This document shows positions 42,656-51,736 of a stretch of 64,000 nt of DNA, piece by piece. A program made the translations under genes and the position numbers. Source of the stretch: Cellulomonas sp. WB94. Its GTDB lineage: Bacteria; Actinomycetota; Actinomycetes; Actinomycetales; Cellulomonadaceae. The stretch is taken from assembly GCF_003115775.1 (NCBI RefSeq), contig NZ_QEES01000001.1, positions 124,001-188,000 of the forward strand. Direction: 5' to 3'. Each line of letters opens with the position of its first letter. The stretch's first letter is position 1. The notes under the pieces were generated by a model. That model worked only from the letters and a program-made list of their open reading frames with translations, was not told the origin of the DNA and did not search any database.

Positions 42656-44944
42656 GTGCAGCGACAGATCCTCGCGGTACAGATCTTGCGATACAAGAAC
42701 CTCAGCGACGTGTGGCTTCCATGGCACAACGCTCTCGCGGTCTTCGGAGTCAATGGCTCAGGCAAGACGAATCTCCTCGAGTGCCTGACCCTTCTGATGG
42801 GAACACCGCGCTCCCTCGACCTCGCCTGGAGCCGTGCGGAAGTCCCGAAGCCGGACGCGCTCTCGATGCTGGTACAGGTCGCGCCGGACGACCTACCGAT
42901 CGGAGCGTCGGTCGCAATGGCGCTCGACCTCGAGAGCCCGCTGCACGGCGGCTCTGACTCGTTCGTGGTCGCGATCGGCGTGCTTCAGGACCGGCAATGG
43001 TGGGAGAGTCTCGGCGCGTCCGCCGGCCGGAGCTTCGTCGAGACGATCGCGAGCCTGGGCCTTCCACGCGACATGCTCGACTACATCGCCTCTGAAGCCG
43101 CCCACCCCGTCGTCCGGTATTCGCTCGAACACGTCCAGCTCAAGCGGCGTCCAGGGCCCTTCGCGGACCGGCCCGATGAGATCGAGGTCACTCGTCGCTT
43201 CCGGCGGACCCTGATGGGTCGCCGACCGACTCGAGGGCTCATGCGCGACGACACCCCTCCGCCGGCGCTGCTCGCGCCATTGTGGGCCTCGCTCGACACT
43301 CTGCCGCCATCACCCGGCGCGGGCGATGATCTTGTCGAGATCATGCGCTTGCCCGACTCCTACGAGGCGCCCGTGCAACTCGAGTGGCTCGCTCACGAAC
43401 GGACGTTCGCGGAAGTCAGGGAAGATCTCCAGCGGACCTACGATGCGACCTCCTTCATGATCGACAGACTGACGACCAGCTTCGGAAGGCTTCCATGGGG
43501 ATCCCAAGCCGAAGTTGACGGTCAGTGGTGGATCCAGGTCCGAGCCGCGGAGGCGTTCCGTGAGGAACTAGAAATGACCCTCGGCGACCGATACGAACTA
43601 GTGCCGACCGAGAACTCGGGTCCACCCGACTTCGAACTCATCAGGCGGTCCGACGGCGCGACGCTGGGCAGCACTGGCGCGACCGGAAGCGACTTCTTGC
43701 GCTACCTGTCAGCTGGTGAGCGCCGCTGGGTCGACGAAGCCTTTGGCGCCGCGGCTCGCTCGCTCGAGGCCCTCGCCGCTGAAGCCCAGTGGAAGACCGA
43801 GATGCTCGCTACCCTCGACGCCGATGCGCTCACGGGGGTCATGGAGCCCATCGATGATGCCGTAAGCCACCAGGGCTCGAGCGATGACTACATCGACTTT
43901 GAGTCCCTCGAACTGATCAACAGGACCCTGGACCAACCGCTTCGCGAGGCTGCGCGGGTCTACCTCTCGGGACGGGAGGCTGGTCTGGACCGGCGGATGG
44001 CCGAAGCTTCGATTTCGGGCCTCAAGTCTCTTTCGGTGGGGCCCGTCATCAGGGTCTTCGACGAGCCAGAGGCTCACCTCCACCCTGACGGCCAGCGACA
44101 TGTTTCGAGCGCCCTCGAACGTGTGAGAGCACGCGGCGTCGGTACCCTCATCGTCTCCCACAGCCCCTACTTCCTCGAACTCGAGGGATGGCTACTCGTG
44201 CACGCGCAGGCTTTGAGTGAAGGAACGACCCTGAGGGCACTCTCGGCTTCGGACCTCACTGCCCGCTCTGCTCTTGCCGGCGAAATGGGACTAGGACATG
44301 GCGAACTGCTCGCGTCCACCGGCTACGTGCTGATCGTTGAGGGGAATCACGACAGGGACATCCTCACCGCACTCTACGGCTCGGAGTTGCGCGCGGCGGG
44401 AGTCAAGATCCTCCGGATGCATGGGACGCATCAGATCCTCGCCACAGCGGAGCTTGACTTTGTCGTCGAGCACCTGAACGCACGCGTCGGGGTGCTTGTG
44501 GACAACGTGCGTCGCCGTCGCCTTGACTTAAGTCCGGACGGTCACGACACACCCGAGGAAGTGAAGCTCCGCGAGCTGCGGCGGGAAGTCCAGAAGCAGG
44601 GTCGAACGATGGACTACTTCGGCCTTGAGAGACCCGACATCCTCGCTTACCTCGACGAAGGTGTCCTACGCAGCCTTGGCGGCGAGATCGAGAACTGGGA
44701 TGACCTCCTGAGAAGGCGCCGCTACACGCAGCGGTCCGATGAGAGCTTCAAGGACTGGGCTAATCGGTTGACCGGGATCACCCTCAAGCAGGCCTACCCC
44801 GACGTCGTGCAGCGCATGGCCGAGGCGCGGATCGCCCCAGCAGGTGACCTGCCGACAGTGGTCGCTGAAATCCTTCGTCGGGCGGCACGGACCCGATGGC
44901 CGGATCCGGGAGTCCCCGGGGCACTCCGGCACGAGTCTTCCTAG
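42656..44944 (+). CDS. OLD-type AAA ATPase with TOPRIM-like nuclease domain
   Basis: This protein of about 762 residues has an SMC/RecF-type ATPase split by a long insert: Walker A FGVNGSGKTNLLECL, signature YLSAGERRW, Walker B IRVFDEPEAHLHP and switch His in IVSHSPYFLEL. A TOPRIM-like C-terminus follows with the Glu in VLIVEGNHDRDIL. The second acidic pair, usually D-x-D, reads VGVLVDNVRRRR, so one metal ligand may be missing or displaced. GTG 42656 is favoured: AGGAGGGG lies 4 nt upstream; ATG 42623 is an alternative. OLD nucleases act in phage defence (Gabija GajA, retron and PARIS-like systems). It precedes the restriction genes by 151 bp. Confidence 0.9.
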   Translation: MQRQILAVQILRYKNLSDVWLPWHNALAVFGVNGSGKTNLLECLTLLMGTPRSLDLAWSRAEVPKPDALSMLVQVAPDDLPIGASVAMALDLESPLHGGSDSFVVAIGVLQDRQWWESLGASAGRSFVETIASLGLPRDMLDYIASEAAHPVVRYSLEHVQLKRRPGPFADRPDEIEVTRRFRRTLMGRRPTRGLMRDDTPPPALLAPLWASLDTLPPSPGAGDDLVEIMRLPDSYEAPVQLEWLAHERTFAEVREDLQRTYDATSFMIDRLTTSFGRLPWGSQAEVDGQWWIQVRAAEAFREELEMTLGDRYELVPTENSGPPDFELIRRSDGATLGSTGATGSDFLRYLSAGERRWVDEAFGAAARSLEALAAEAQWKTEMLATLDADALTGVMEPIDDAVSHQGSSDDYIDFESLELINRTLDQPLREAARVYLSGREAGLDRRMAEASISGLKSLSVGPVIRVFDEPEAHLHPDGQRHVSSALERVRARGVGTLIVSHSPYFLELEGWLLVHAQALSEGTTLRALSASDLTARSALAGEMGLGHGELLASTGYVLIVEGNHDRDILTALYGSELRAAGVKILRMHGTHQILATAELDFVVEHLNARVGVLVDNVRRRRLDLSPDGHDTPEEVKLRELRREVQKQGRTMDYFGLERPDILAYLDEGVLRSLGGEIENWDDLLRRRRYTQRSDESFKDWANRLTGITLKQAYPDVVQRMAEARIAPAGDLPTVVAEILRRAARTRWPDPGVPGALRHESS

Positions 44945-45095
44945 ACACCGTTGGAGATGCCGGGGCGTGCGGAGTAGGCCCGGACCCGCCCAGTTCACCA
45001 GTCTGATAGGCGAATGGTCCGTCTTTGGCCGACCTCCCTCCAGCGACTTGACGTCAATCGACCTTCGGTGTGCTCATGGGGGGCAAGATGAGGCC

Positions 45096-48000
45096 GTGTC
45101 CCCAACGATGATCGACAACCCGGTCCTCAACCGGCCCTACGACGTCCCTGCGCGACACTGGATGCTCGACGAGCACGGCGCGCTGACCTCGGACATCGCA
45201 CTCAAGCGTCGCCCCAGCGAGTCATGGATTCCCGTACCGCGTCAGCGCAAGGGCCGTGCCGCGGCCCAACCGACGCTCGGTATCCAGGATGAGCTGGACG
45301 TCACCCGCACCGGTGAGCGCCGAGACGTCAACGACCTGATCAACCGCCTGCGGGACGACGTCGCGGCCTGGCGCGCCTCAGGCTACCCGGGCGTCACCGC
45401 GACGACTGCGCGGCTGTTGCGGTACTGGGCAGATCCGACGCGCGACAACCGCGTGTTCTTCGCCCAGCGAGAGGCCGTCGAGTCCGCCATCTACGCCTCC
45501 GAGGTAGCGGGCCGGCTCACGAGCGCGCAGGCCGGTCGCACGGCGCGCGTTCAGTCGTCGGGCTGGATCCAGACTGCTCTGGCCGAGCAGAACGCGGAGT
45601 ACAACGCGAACCTGCCCCGCCTCGCGATGAAGATGGCAACTGGCACGGGCAAGACCGTCGTCATGGGGATGCTGATCGCATGGCAGACCCTGAACAAGGC
45701 AGCCAACCGCAGCGACTCTCGGTTCACTAACAGGTTCCTGATCGTCACCCCAGGCATCACGATCAAGGACCGCCTTCGCGTCCTGTTCCCGAGCGACGCG
45801 GGCAACTACTACCGCGAGCGGGATCTGGTGCCCGTGGACCTGTGGCCCGTACTCGCGCAGGCGCGCATCAGCGTGACGAACTATCACGCCTTCATGCTGC
45901 GCACCCGACACGACGGCCAGGGCGTCCACGCGAACACGAAGAAGCTGCTCCGCGCGCGCACCGGCGTCGATCCCTTCGTCGAGACCGAGGCCCAGATGGT
46001 GGCACGCGTCCTGCGCGACCTCGGCGGTAGTCGCGGCAAGGGAACGACCGGCCAGATCATGGTCATCAACGATGAGGCTCACCACTGCTACGCCCCCCGG
46101 GACGCGGAAGCCGAGGTCAAGAAGCTCGAGGCCACCGCGCGCGCCGAAGCCAAGGAGGCCAACCTCGAGGCCGGAGTGTGGTTCACCGGCTTGCAGCGCA
46201 TACATGCGGAAGTGGGCATCAAGCAGATTTATGACCTGTCTGCAACGCCGTTCTTCCTCGCTGGGTCGGGGTACTCCGAGGGCTTTATCTTCCCGTGGGT
46301 GATCTCCGACTTCTCGCTCATGGACGCGATCGAGTCGGGCCTCGTCAAGATCCCCCGCCTGCCCGTTGACGACGACGCGACAGGTTCGACGGTGTCGTAC
46401 CTAAGCCTCTGGGAACACGTCGGCGAAGGGCTGCCGAAGCGCGCTGGCCGAGGCGGGTTCGACACGTCGCGCCCTCTACCGGCCGTGCTCGATGGCGCGC
46501 TGAAGAGCCTGTACAGCTCCTACGAGCGCGCCTTCCAGCGCTGGGAGCGCACCGGAGACGATGGCGGCGCGCCGCCTGTCTTCATCGTCGTGTGCTCCAA
46601 CACGACGGTATCCAAGTGGGTTTACGACCAGATCGCCGGATTCGAGCAGGAGCTGATCGCCCCTGACGGTCCGGCGGCGGCCGGCGAGCCCGCGACCCAT
46701 CAGCGGACGGTCCCGGGCACCCTGCCTCTGTTCTCGAACTACGTCGACGGCGATCGCATAGCAAGCCCGCGCACGATCCTTGTCGACTCCGCCGAGCTCG
46801 AGTCCGGTGAGGCTGTGAGTGCCGAGTTCCGCGCGGTGGCCGCGGATGAGATCGACGCGTTCCGCCGGGAGTACGCCACGCGCACCGGGGCGGCCGCGGG
46901 CGAGATGGAAGACGGTCAACTTCTGCGCGAAGTGATGAACACCGTCGGAAAGCCAGGACGCCTTGGCGGCCAGGTGCGCTGCGTCGTGTCGGTGTCAATG
47001 CTGTCGGAGGGTTGGGACGCGAACACCGTGACGCACGTGCTCGGGGTGCGCGCCTTTGGCTCCCAGCTACTGTGCGAACAGGTGGTCGGTCGGGGTCTGC
47101 GCCGGCGCTTCTACGCGCTGGACGACGAGGGTCTGCTGCCGGCCGAGTACGCAGAGGTCTACGGGATCCCGTTCTCCTTCATCCCGTCCGACCGGCCTGT
47201 CACCGATCCGCCCCCGCGCCCACCGACCACCACAGTCCGAGCAGTCGCGGGTCGCGAAGCCGCCCGGATCGTCTTCCCCCGCGTGGAGGGCTATCGCTTC
47301 GAGCTGCCCGACGCCCCGCTGCACGTCGACCTAACCGCCGTGGGCTCCTACGTCCTCGACCCTGGCGTGATCGCCACCGAGACCGAGGTCGAGGGAGTCA
47401 TCGGCGCCAGCGAGACCCACTCGCTAGAGGAGCTTCGGGCCATGCGACCGAAGGAGGTCGCCTTCAAGCTCGCCGTGAAGCACCTGCTGCCCCTTTACAC
47501 CGATGGCCAGCACGTACCCAAGCCCTGGCTCGTGCCCGAGCTCGTCCGAATCGCGCAGCAGTTCCTTGCAGGCAAGCTCGAGCTGAAGGGCAACGCGTTC
47601 CCCGGCCTGCTCCTGCTCGGCACCGAGGCCAGCAAGGCAGCCGAGCACATCCACCGGATGATCGTCACGCAGGAGGGTGCCCGTGACCCGGTTGTCCGCG
47701 CCATCATCCGCTCCGACGCTCCGACGGGATCGACCGACGACGTCAACTTCCAGACGATCAAGGCCACCCACGTGACCAGCGACCGCAGTCACGTGTCGCA
47801 CGTTGTGCTCGACGGTGTAGGCGGAAACACATGGGAGCAGCTTGCGGCATACATTCTCGAAGCACACGAGGACGTCGCCGCGTACGTGAAGAACGACCAC
47901 CTCGAGTTCGCCATCCCTTACACGCATGAGGGCATCGGCCGTCGGTACGTTCCCGACTTCCTCGTGCGCCTCGTCCGTCGCCCCGACGACGTCGAGCGGT

Positions 48001-48287
48001 TTCTCATCGTCGAAGTCTCCGGCGGCATGAAGGACCAGGCAGCGAAGGCTGTGAAGGCCGATACGGCGCGCAACCTGTGGTGCGCCGCGGTCAACTCCGA
48101 CGGGCGCTTCGGCAGGTGGGGCTTCGTCGAGGTGGACGACCCGAACCTCTTCCGCGATGTCGTGGCTTCCGCGATCACAAACCTCTACGCCGACCTGCCA
48201 ATCACCGGGCAACCGCTCGCCTACGACTTGTTCGAGGGCATCGACGATGACCCATCCCTCGCACTAAGCACTGAAGGAGCCCACTGA
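45096..48287 (+). CDS. Type III-like restriction endonuclease (helicase-nuclease, Res)
   Basis: This protein of about 1,063 residues has a superfamily 2 helicase core: Walker A MATGTGKTVVMGML, DEAH-type box VINDEAHHCYAP, motif III DLSATPFF and motif VI LLCEQVVGRGLRRR. Near the C-terminus VPDFLVRL (Asp954) and FLIVEVSGG (Glu973) form a PD-(D/E)XK-type nuclease site, with Lys possibly supplied by GGMKDQ. It resembles the BPTD_3080-type restriction endonucleases. GTG 45096 is chosen (GATGAGG upstream); ATG 45108 is possible. The stop overlaps the methylase ATG by one base, so the two are co-translated. The order res before mod is the reverse of classical type III systems. Confidence 0.92.
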   Translation: MSPTMIDNPVLNRPYDVPARHWMLDEHGALTSDIALKRRPSESWIPVPRQRKGRAAAQPTLGIQDELDVTRTGERRDVNDLINRLRDDVAAWRASGYPGVTATTARLLRYWADPTRDNRVFFAQREAVESAIYASEVAGRLTSAQAGRTARVQSSGWIQTALAEQNAEYNANLPRLAMKMATGTGKTVVMGMLIAWQTLNKAANRSDSRFTNRFLIVTPGITIKDRLRVLFPSDAGNYYRERDLVPVDLWPVLAQARISVTNYHAFMLRTRHDGQGVHANTKKLLRARTGVDPFVETEAQMVARVLRDLGGSRGKGTTGQIMVINDEAHHCYAPRDAEAEVKKLEATARAEAKEANLEAGVWFTGLQRIHAEVGIKQIYDLSATPFFLAGSGYSEGFIFPWVISDFSLMDAIESGLVKIPRLPVDDDATGSTVSYLSLWEHVGEGLPKRAGRGGFDTSRPLPAVLDGALKSLYSSYERAFQRWERTGDDGGAPPVFIVVCSNTTVSKWVYDQIAGFEQELIAPDGPAAAGEPATHQRTVPGTLPLFSNYVDGDRIASPRTILVDSAELESGEAVSAEFRAVAADEIDAFRREYATRTGAAAGEMEDGQLLREVMNTVGKPGRLGGQVRCVVSVSMLSEGWDANTVTHVLGVRAFGSQLLCEQVVGRGLRRRFYALDDEGLLPAEYAEVYGIPFSFIPSDRPVTDPPPRPPTTTVRAVAGREAARIVFPRVEGYRFELPDAPLHVDLTAVGSYVLDPGVIATETEVEGVIGASETHSLEELRAMRPKEVAFKLAVKHLLPLYTDGQHVPKPWLVPELVRIAQQFLAGKLELKGNAFPGLLLLGTEASKAAEHIHRMIVTQEGARDPVVRAIIRSDAPTGSTDDVNFQTIKATHVTSDRSHVSHVVLDGVGGNTWEQLAAYILEAHEDVAAYVKNDHLEFAIPYTHEGIGRRYVPDFLVRLVRRPDDVERFLIVEVSGGMKDQAAKAVKADTARNLWCAAVNSDGRFGRWGFVEVDDPNLFRDVVASAITNLYADLPITGQPLAYDLFEGIDDDPSLALSTEGAH

Positions 48288-51019
48288 TGGCCGCCTCCCG
48301 CGACACAACAGCCACACCGGTCGAGTCCTTCGCGCATGCGGACACACGCGTGAACATCCCGACCGCCGACGCCGAGAGCTTCGTTTCCGAAGAGGTCGCC
48401 GCCCCCGTCACCACACGTTGGAAGCGCCACACTGTGCTCGACCCACAGCTGGTTTGGAAAGGAAAGGACGACCAGGCAGACGTACTCGACGTTACTACCC
48501 CGCCAATTTTCATCCAAGAGAAGATCGACCCGCGCGCCCTTATCGAGAATCTGCGTCGGACGGCCGAGCACCCCGAAAATGAGCCGGAGGCAACTCTCTT
48601 CGACAGTTTCGACGGACTCGACCCCTGGGAGTCAGTCGAGTTCTACCAGCACCAGGCAAACTGGGCGAACCGCATGATTCTCGGGGACTCGCTCGCCGTC
48701 ATGGCATCGCTCGCCGACCGCGAGAACCTGCGCGGCCAGGTTCAGGCTATCTACCTCGACCCGCCCTATGGCATCAAGTTCGGCTCCAACTGGCAACCCC
48801 GCACCAACAAGCGGGACGTCACGGACGGCAATCTCGCCGATATGGCCCGGGAAGCCGAACAGATAAAGGCGTTCCGGGACACTTGGGAGTATGGGGTCGA
48901 CTCGTACCTCACCTACCTGCGCGACAGGCTTCTCGTCGCGCGAGAGTTGCTCACAGAGAGCGGCAGCATTTTCGTCCAGATCGGAGACGAGAACGTTCAC
49001 TTGGTTCGCACCTTGCTCGATGAAGTCTTCAGATCGGAGAACTTCATAAGCCTCATCACCTTCACCAAGACCAGCGGTCAAGAGACCGCTCAGCTGGCTA
49101 ACGTATCCGACTACATCCTCTGGTACGGCAGGAATTCGGAATCAACGAAGGTCCGGCAACTCCTTCGGCCTAAAGCCATCGGCGGCTTAGGCGCCAAGGA
49201 GTACAAGCGGGTGGAGCTTCTAGATGGCACCATTCGACCAGCAACGTCTGGAGAACTCTCAGGAGAGGATCGATTGCCCGATCGTGCGAGTCTCTTCACG
49301 ACTGGAGACGTCACATCGGACGGCGGAATCGCGCCGGACATTGAGCTTCCCGATGGTCGCGTGCTGAAGGGCAAGTCGGGCGTGCACTGGAAGACGACGC
49401 CTGAAGGAATAGTCAAGCTCTGGCGGGCCGGCCGCATCATGCCATCCGGCGGCTATAGAATCTACAAGCGTCGCTACCTTGACTTTCCGGTTGTGGGCGT
49501 CACGAACGTCTGGACGGACGTCCGGAGCGAGAGCGACCGGTCCTACGTAGTCCAAACAGCGACGAGCGTAATCGAGCGCTGTGTGCTCATGACGACCGAT
49601 CCCGGCGATCTAGTCCTAGATCCGACCTGTGGCTCGGGCACGACGGCGTACGTAGCGGAGCAGTGGGGTCGACGCTGGATAGCCATCGACACCTCCCGCG
49701 TAGCGATCGCCCTTGCCCGCCAACGGCTCATGGCGGCGAAGTACCCGTACTACCTGTTGGCGGACTCGCCTAAAGGCCAGGAGCAGGAGCGCAGCCTCGG
49801 CACGGGGACGTCTTCAATCGCAAGCGGCAATTCAGGCGACCTTCGGCAGGGCTTCGTCTACGAGCGCGTCCCGCACATTACCCTGAAGTCGATCGCCAAC
49901 AATCCGGATATCACTGAAAACATGACGCGTGCGGAAATCGATGCCGCGATCTCCAGACACGCGGACGCCGAGCTCCTGTATGACCGCCCCTATGAGGACA
50001 AGAAGAAGGTCCGGGTCTCGGGTCGCTTTACGGTTGAGTCCCTCTCGCCGCACCGCTCGGCATCCTTCGACGCCGCATTCCCCAACTCCGGCGAGACTTC
50101 CCCTGAGCACTCGCCTTTGCAGGATCAAACCTCAGCGGTCGGTCTCGCAGTGGACCCTGGGTCTTCATACGAGGAGACGATTCTCGACAACCTGAAGACG
50201 GCCGGCGTCCAGAACGGCCGCCGGCGGGAGCGTCTCATCTTCAATGCAATCGATCCCTATCCCGGCCGGTTCGTTCAGGCGATTGGGACTGCCGCTTCGG
50301 ATGCCAATGTCGCCGCGGCGCGCGAGGTGTCCGCGCACGCGGAGCCCATGACCCAGCGTGTAGCCATCTGCCTTGGCCCCGAGTACGGCACGGTGGACGC
50401 GCGCATGGTCAAGGCCGCCGCGCGCGAGGCGCTCGCCATGCCAAGCGTCGACGTCCTCATCGTCCTCGGCTACGCTTTCGAGGCCAACGCGCTTGATGCT
50501 GTCGGCGACACTCAGCGCGAGGGTTTCGCATCCGTCGCGGCGGAACACACCCTCGGTCGCCTTCCCGTCCTGCTGGTGCGGATGAACGTCGACCTTGCGA
50601 TGGGAGAAGAACTCCTCAAGAACTCATCCTCGGCGAACCTGTTCACCGTGTTCGGCGAGCCCGACATAGACGTTCAGGTATCCGACGAGGGTGTCGTGGT
50701 CGAGATCCGTGGGATCGACGTCTACGACCCGACCACCGGCGAGGTCCGGTCGGGGGGTACGGACGGCATCGCCCTTTGGATGATCGACACCGACTACGAC
50801 GAGGAGAGCTTCTTCGTCCGGCACGCCTACTTCTCCGGCGGACAGGACCCCTACAAGAAGCTCAGGCTCGCCCTCAAGGCAGACATCGACGCCGACGCCT
50901 GGGAGTCCCTCTACGGCACGGTCTCACGTCCGTTCCCGGTGCCGAGCACCGGCAAGATAGCCGTCAAGGCCATCAACTACTACGGCGACGAGGTCCTCAT
51001 CGTCCGTGAGGTCTCCTGA
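48287..51019 (+). CDS. DNA adenine methyltransferase of the type III-like system (Mod)
   Basis: This protein has 910 residues. It has the catalytic motif IYLDPPYGIKFGSNW and, far downstream, the S-adenosylmethionine site LDPTCGSGTTAYVAEQWGRR, the beta-class order (motif IV before motif I). The segment between them is the probable target-recognition region. Around 49.0-50.0 kb the base composition is clearly less GC-rich than in the flanks, consistent with exchange of that domain. A long C-terminal part (after about residue 530) has no catalytic motif and probably binds the Res protein. It should modify adenines at the sites cut by the Res protein. Confidence 0.93.
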   Translation: MAASRDTTATPVESFAHADTRVNIPTADAESFVSEEVAAPVTTRWKRHTVLDPQLVWKGKDDQADVLDVTTPPIFIQEKIDPRALIENLRRTAEHPENEPEATLFDSFDGLDPWESVEFYQHQANWANRMILGDSLAVMASLADRENLRGQVQAIYLDPPYGIKFGSNWQPRTNKRDVTDGNLADMAREAEQIKAFRDTWEYGVDSYLTYLRDRLLVARELLTESGSIFVQIGDENVHLVRTLLDEVFRSENFISLITFTKTSGQETAQLANVSDYILWYGRNSESTKVRQLLRPKAIGGLGAKEYKRVELLDGTIRPATSGELSGEDRLPDRASLFTTGDVTSDGGIAPDIELPDGRVLKGKSGVHWKTTPEGIVKLWRAGRIMPSGGYRIYKRRYLDFPVVGVTNVWTDVRSESDRSYVVQTATSVIERCVLMTTDPGDLVLDPTCGSGTTAYVAEQWGRRWIAIDTSRVAIALARQRLMAAKYPYYLLADSPKGQEQERSLGTGTSSIASGNSGDLRQGFVYERVPHITLKSIANNPDITENMTRAEIDAAISRHADAELLYDRPYEDKKKVRVSGRFTVESLSPHRSASFDAAFPNSGETSPEHSPLQDQTSAVGLAVDPGSSYEETILDNLKTAGVQNGRRRERLIFNAIDPYPGRFVQAIGTAASDANVAAAREVSAHAEPMTQRVAICLGPEYGTVDARMVKAAAREALAMPSVDVLIVLGYAFEANALDAVGDTQREGFASVAAEHTLGRLPVLLVRMNVDLAMGEELLKNSSSANLFTVFGEPDIDVQVSDEGVVVEIRGIDVYDPTTGEVRSGGTDGIALWMIDTDYDEESFFVRHAYFSGGQDPYKKLRLALKADIDADAWESLYGTVSRPFPVPSTGKIAVKAINYYGDEVLIVREVS

Positions 51020-51649
51020 GTGCCGAGACTCCAGGCGCTCTTCGTCGAGCACCTGCGCTCGATCCTCGGCGACGTGGTCGACGTTGCCGAGCAAGTGGCG
51101 CCCGCATGGCTGCTGCGACCAGGACGCCTCGAGCTCGGCGAGCAGTGGCCGCTCGTTCAGCGGGTGTATGGCTCGCTCACGGGGATGGTCTTGCCCGAAG
51201 TGATGCCCCCGCGCGAGCGTCGGGGGCTCGACGTCGTTCTCACTTACGCCGATGGCACGTGTAGGGCCGTCGAGTTCGACGAGAGCCAGCACTTCACCGA
51301 TGCTCGCGCCAGGACGCTCGCCGCATACAACGACGGAATGCCCGTCTGCTTCGATGCCGCGGTGTGGGCCCGGCTGTGCGAGCAGAGGCACGGGCGTGAG
51401 CCGGGCGGCGGGTTCGCACGGCCGCGCCCTCCCCTATTCCCAGGTGAGGGCGGTCGTCACCGCCAACGAGCGTTCAGGGACTTCCTCGCGGACGTCGTCC
51501 CGCCCCACCACGGCTGGCTTCCGACCGTCCGGATCTCCGATGTCGAGGTCAAGCCAATCCTCTCGGCCGTGGACGCTACGCCTCGCATGAGAGCGCTATG
51601 GGAGTCGAAAGTGTCACTCGGCCGTCTAGAGCCGAGACGCGGTGCCTGA
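51020..51649 (+). CDS. Restriction-linked small protein with nuclease-like core (DUF7255-like)
   Basis: This 209-residue protein starts at a GTG that directly abuts the Mod stop (TGA-GTG), so it is translationally coupled. The core RRGLDVVLTYADG then CRAVEFDESQHFTDARA resembles a compact endonuclease fold in which the Asp, the Glu of VEFDE and the Gln-His serve as metal-site residues, reminiscent of Vsr/PD-(D/E)XK-like proteins. I can only suggest kinship to DUF7255. Its position as third gene of the restriction operon suggests an accessory nuclease or specificity factor. Confidence 0.75.
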   Translation: MPRLQALFVEHLRSILGDVVDVAEQVAPAWLLRPGRLELGEQWPLVQRVYGSLTGMVLPEVMPPRERRGLDVVLTYADGTCRAVEFDESQHFTDARARTLAAYNDGMPVCFDAAVWARLCEQRHGREPGGGFARPRPPLFPGEGGRHRQRAFRDFLADVVPPHHGWLPTVRISDVEVKPILSAVDATPRMRALWESKVSLGRLEPRRGA

Positions 51650-51736
51650 CACCTCGAGGCCTGCACGATCCGTGCCGATGACCACGGAGGAAGCCGACGT
51701 CGTCGTGCGGTTCACCTAGCGATGTTGAGGGACGAG

